64,000 nt of DNA, from positions 1 through 64,000 of the forward strand of contig OENT01000954.1 in NCBI GenBank assembly GCA_900239685.1, read 5' to 3'. How positions within the stretch are numbered: the first letter of the stretch is position 1; each line of letters starts with the position of its first letter. The notes under the pieces are model-generated. The model saw nothing but the letters and a program-made list of their open reading frames with translations, was not told where the DNA came from and did not search any database. Source of the stretch: Rotaria macrura. Lineage: Eukaryota > Rotifera > Eurotatoria > Philodinida > Philodinidae. Below are positions 63,082 through 64,000 of the stretch, in pieces. Position numbers and translations under genes: made by a program.

Positions 63082-64000
63082 TTGATTAACCTCTTTCATG
63101 TACACTAGTTTTGCGTATGGACATTCTCGCAGTACTTTGAAATGGTGATGAGATCAAAAACATTCGGTTTGGCTCTGGTCCTTTTCTAGTAATGGACAAA
63201 ACCATTCATATTTGGATTTAGCTGGACTACTCTTGTGGATTAGCACATTCTAGTGCTGTGCAGAGACCGAAAACGAATCGAATCCGAAGTGCCTATTCGG
63301 TTTCACTTCCGAATCGTAGCACTGAGTGTCATTTTCGAATATTTTTCGCCTTATGTGTCGTGCCGTTGCAGCACCTTGCAGAAATACTACCATCGGGTGG
63401 CAGTTTATCACTGCTAGACAAATTGTCATGCAAAGAAGTTTGAATTTTGACCTGTCGATAGTGAAAAAATCTCTTTATTAGCTCACTCGAAACAAACAGT
63501 GATTGATTTTTCTATTTCCACTATATTTCGTCATTATTTCATTGCAATTTTTTTCTGTATAGACCTAATATTGTTCAGCTGCCTGGACGTGCCCTAGCAG
63601 TTTCTTTCTGATAGAATCAATGGGTGAAATCTGAGATTTTATTTCTTTTGAAATGCCATACGTATACTAAATAGTTCAGATTAATTCTGTGGAACCCAAA
63701 TGCAAGACAACAGCTGCCACAGTGATTAGTATTTTTGAAAACTTTAGAGAAAATCATTGGGATCCTACGAAATTCAAAGCAAGCTGCAAAAGCCTAGAAG
63801 ATCTCAGTTCTAGTTCAAATCATTTCAAAATGTAACTCATAGCTAAAAAATCTCTGGTATTGACACCAAAACCTTTTCAATAATCGGAAGATCTCAGGAT
63901 TGTCAGAAAATTGAACGAAATGCAGATACAAGTGAAATAGAAGTCCAGTTTTAAAAATAGACAAGGTATAGTTCTTTCCCTTGATTAGAATCTTTAGATG
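63082..64000. other. Intergenic to window end, nothing recognised
   Basis: No supported coding region. A short CGAA-rich patch near 63262-63335 (GACCGAAAACGAATCGAATC) may be repeat-derived. Confidence 0.3.

Overview
The window looks like nuclear DNA of a small invertebrate, most likely a bdelloid rotifer. It is AT-rich and eukaryotic, with GT-AG introns of about 50-75 nt in most genes, animal-only families (sidekick, diacylglycerol kinase, 7TM receptor), and genes that resemble bacterial families but carry introns. The organism call is an inference. The gene models below were built by joining open frames at splice sites whose phases agree.

Layout. 0.2-0.7 kb: a frame-broken gene fragment. 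1.4-1.9 kb: a foldback element with a TA duplication. 3.6-4.4 kb (+): a small three-exon secreted protein of bacterial type. 4.6-7.0 kb: a hAT-type transposon with an 8-bp target duplication and a large internal palindrome centred on an N. 7.4-8.6 kb: diverged repeats. 9.3-12.6 kb (-): a three-exon diacylglycerol kinase. 14.3-15.2 kb (-): weak exon candidates. 15.5-16.1 kb: a second hAT-like element. 18.0-19.8 kb (-): a six-exon papain-fold cysteine peptidase of the GSCTAN type. 20.9-21.5 kb (-): a possible small gene. 25.2-26.2 kb (+): an intronless S1 serine peptidase. 27.8-28.8 kb (+): an intronless GPCR. 31.4-41.6 kb (+): a 25-exon sidekick-type adhesion receptor with 6 Ig and 13 FN3 domains. 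42.0-47.5 kb: inverted-repeat elements and a hAT element. 48.4-63.0 kb (+): a secreted protein of five tandem beta-sandwich repeats, one exon each, with introns filled by transposons and inverted repeats.

The genes do not form a pathway. They are independent loci for signalling (DGK, GPCR), adhesion (sidekick) and secreted or digestive functions (peptidases, repeat protein). The main themes are short non-autonomous DNA transposons, several with intact 8-bp duplications, and candidate horizontally acquired genes that have gained introns.
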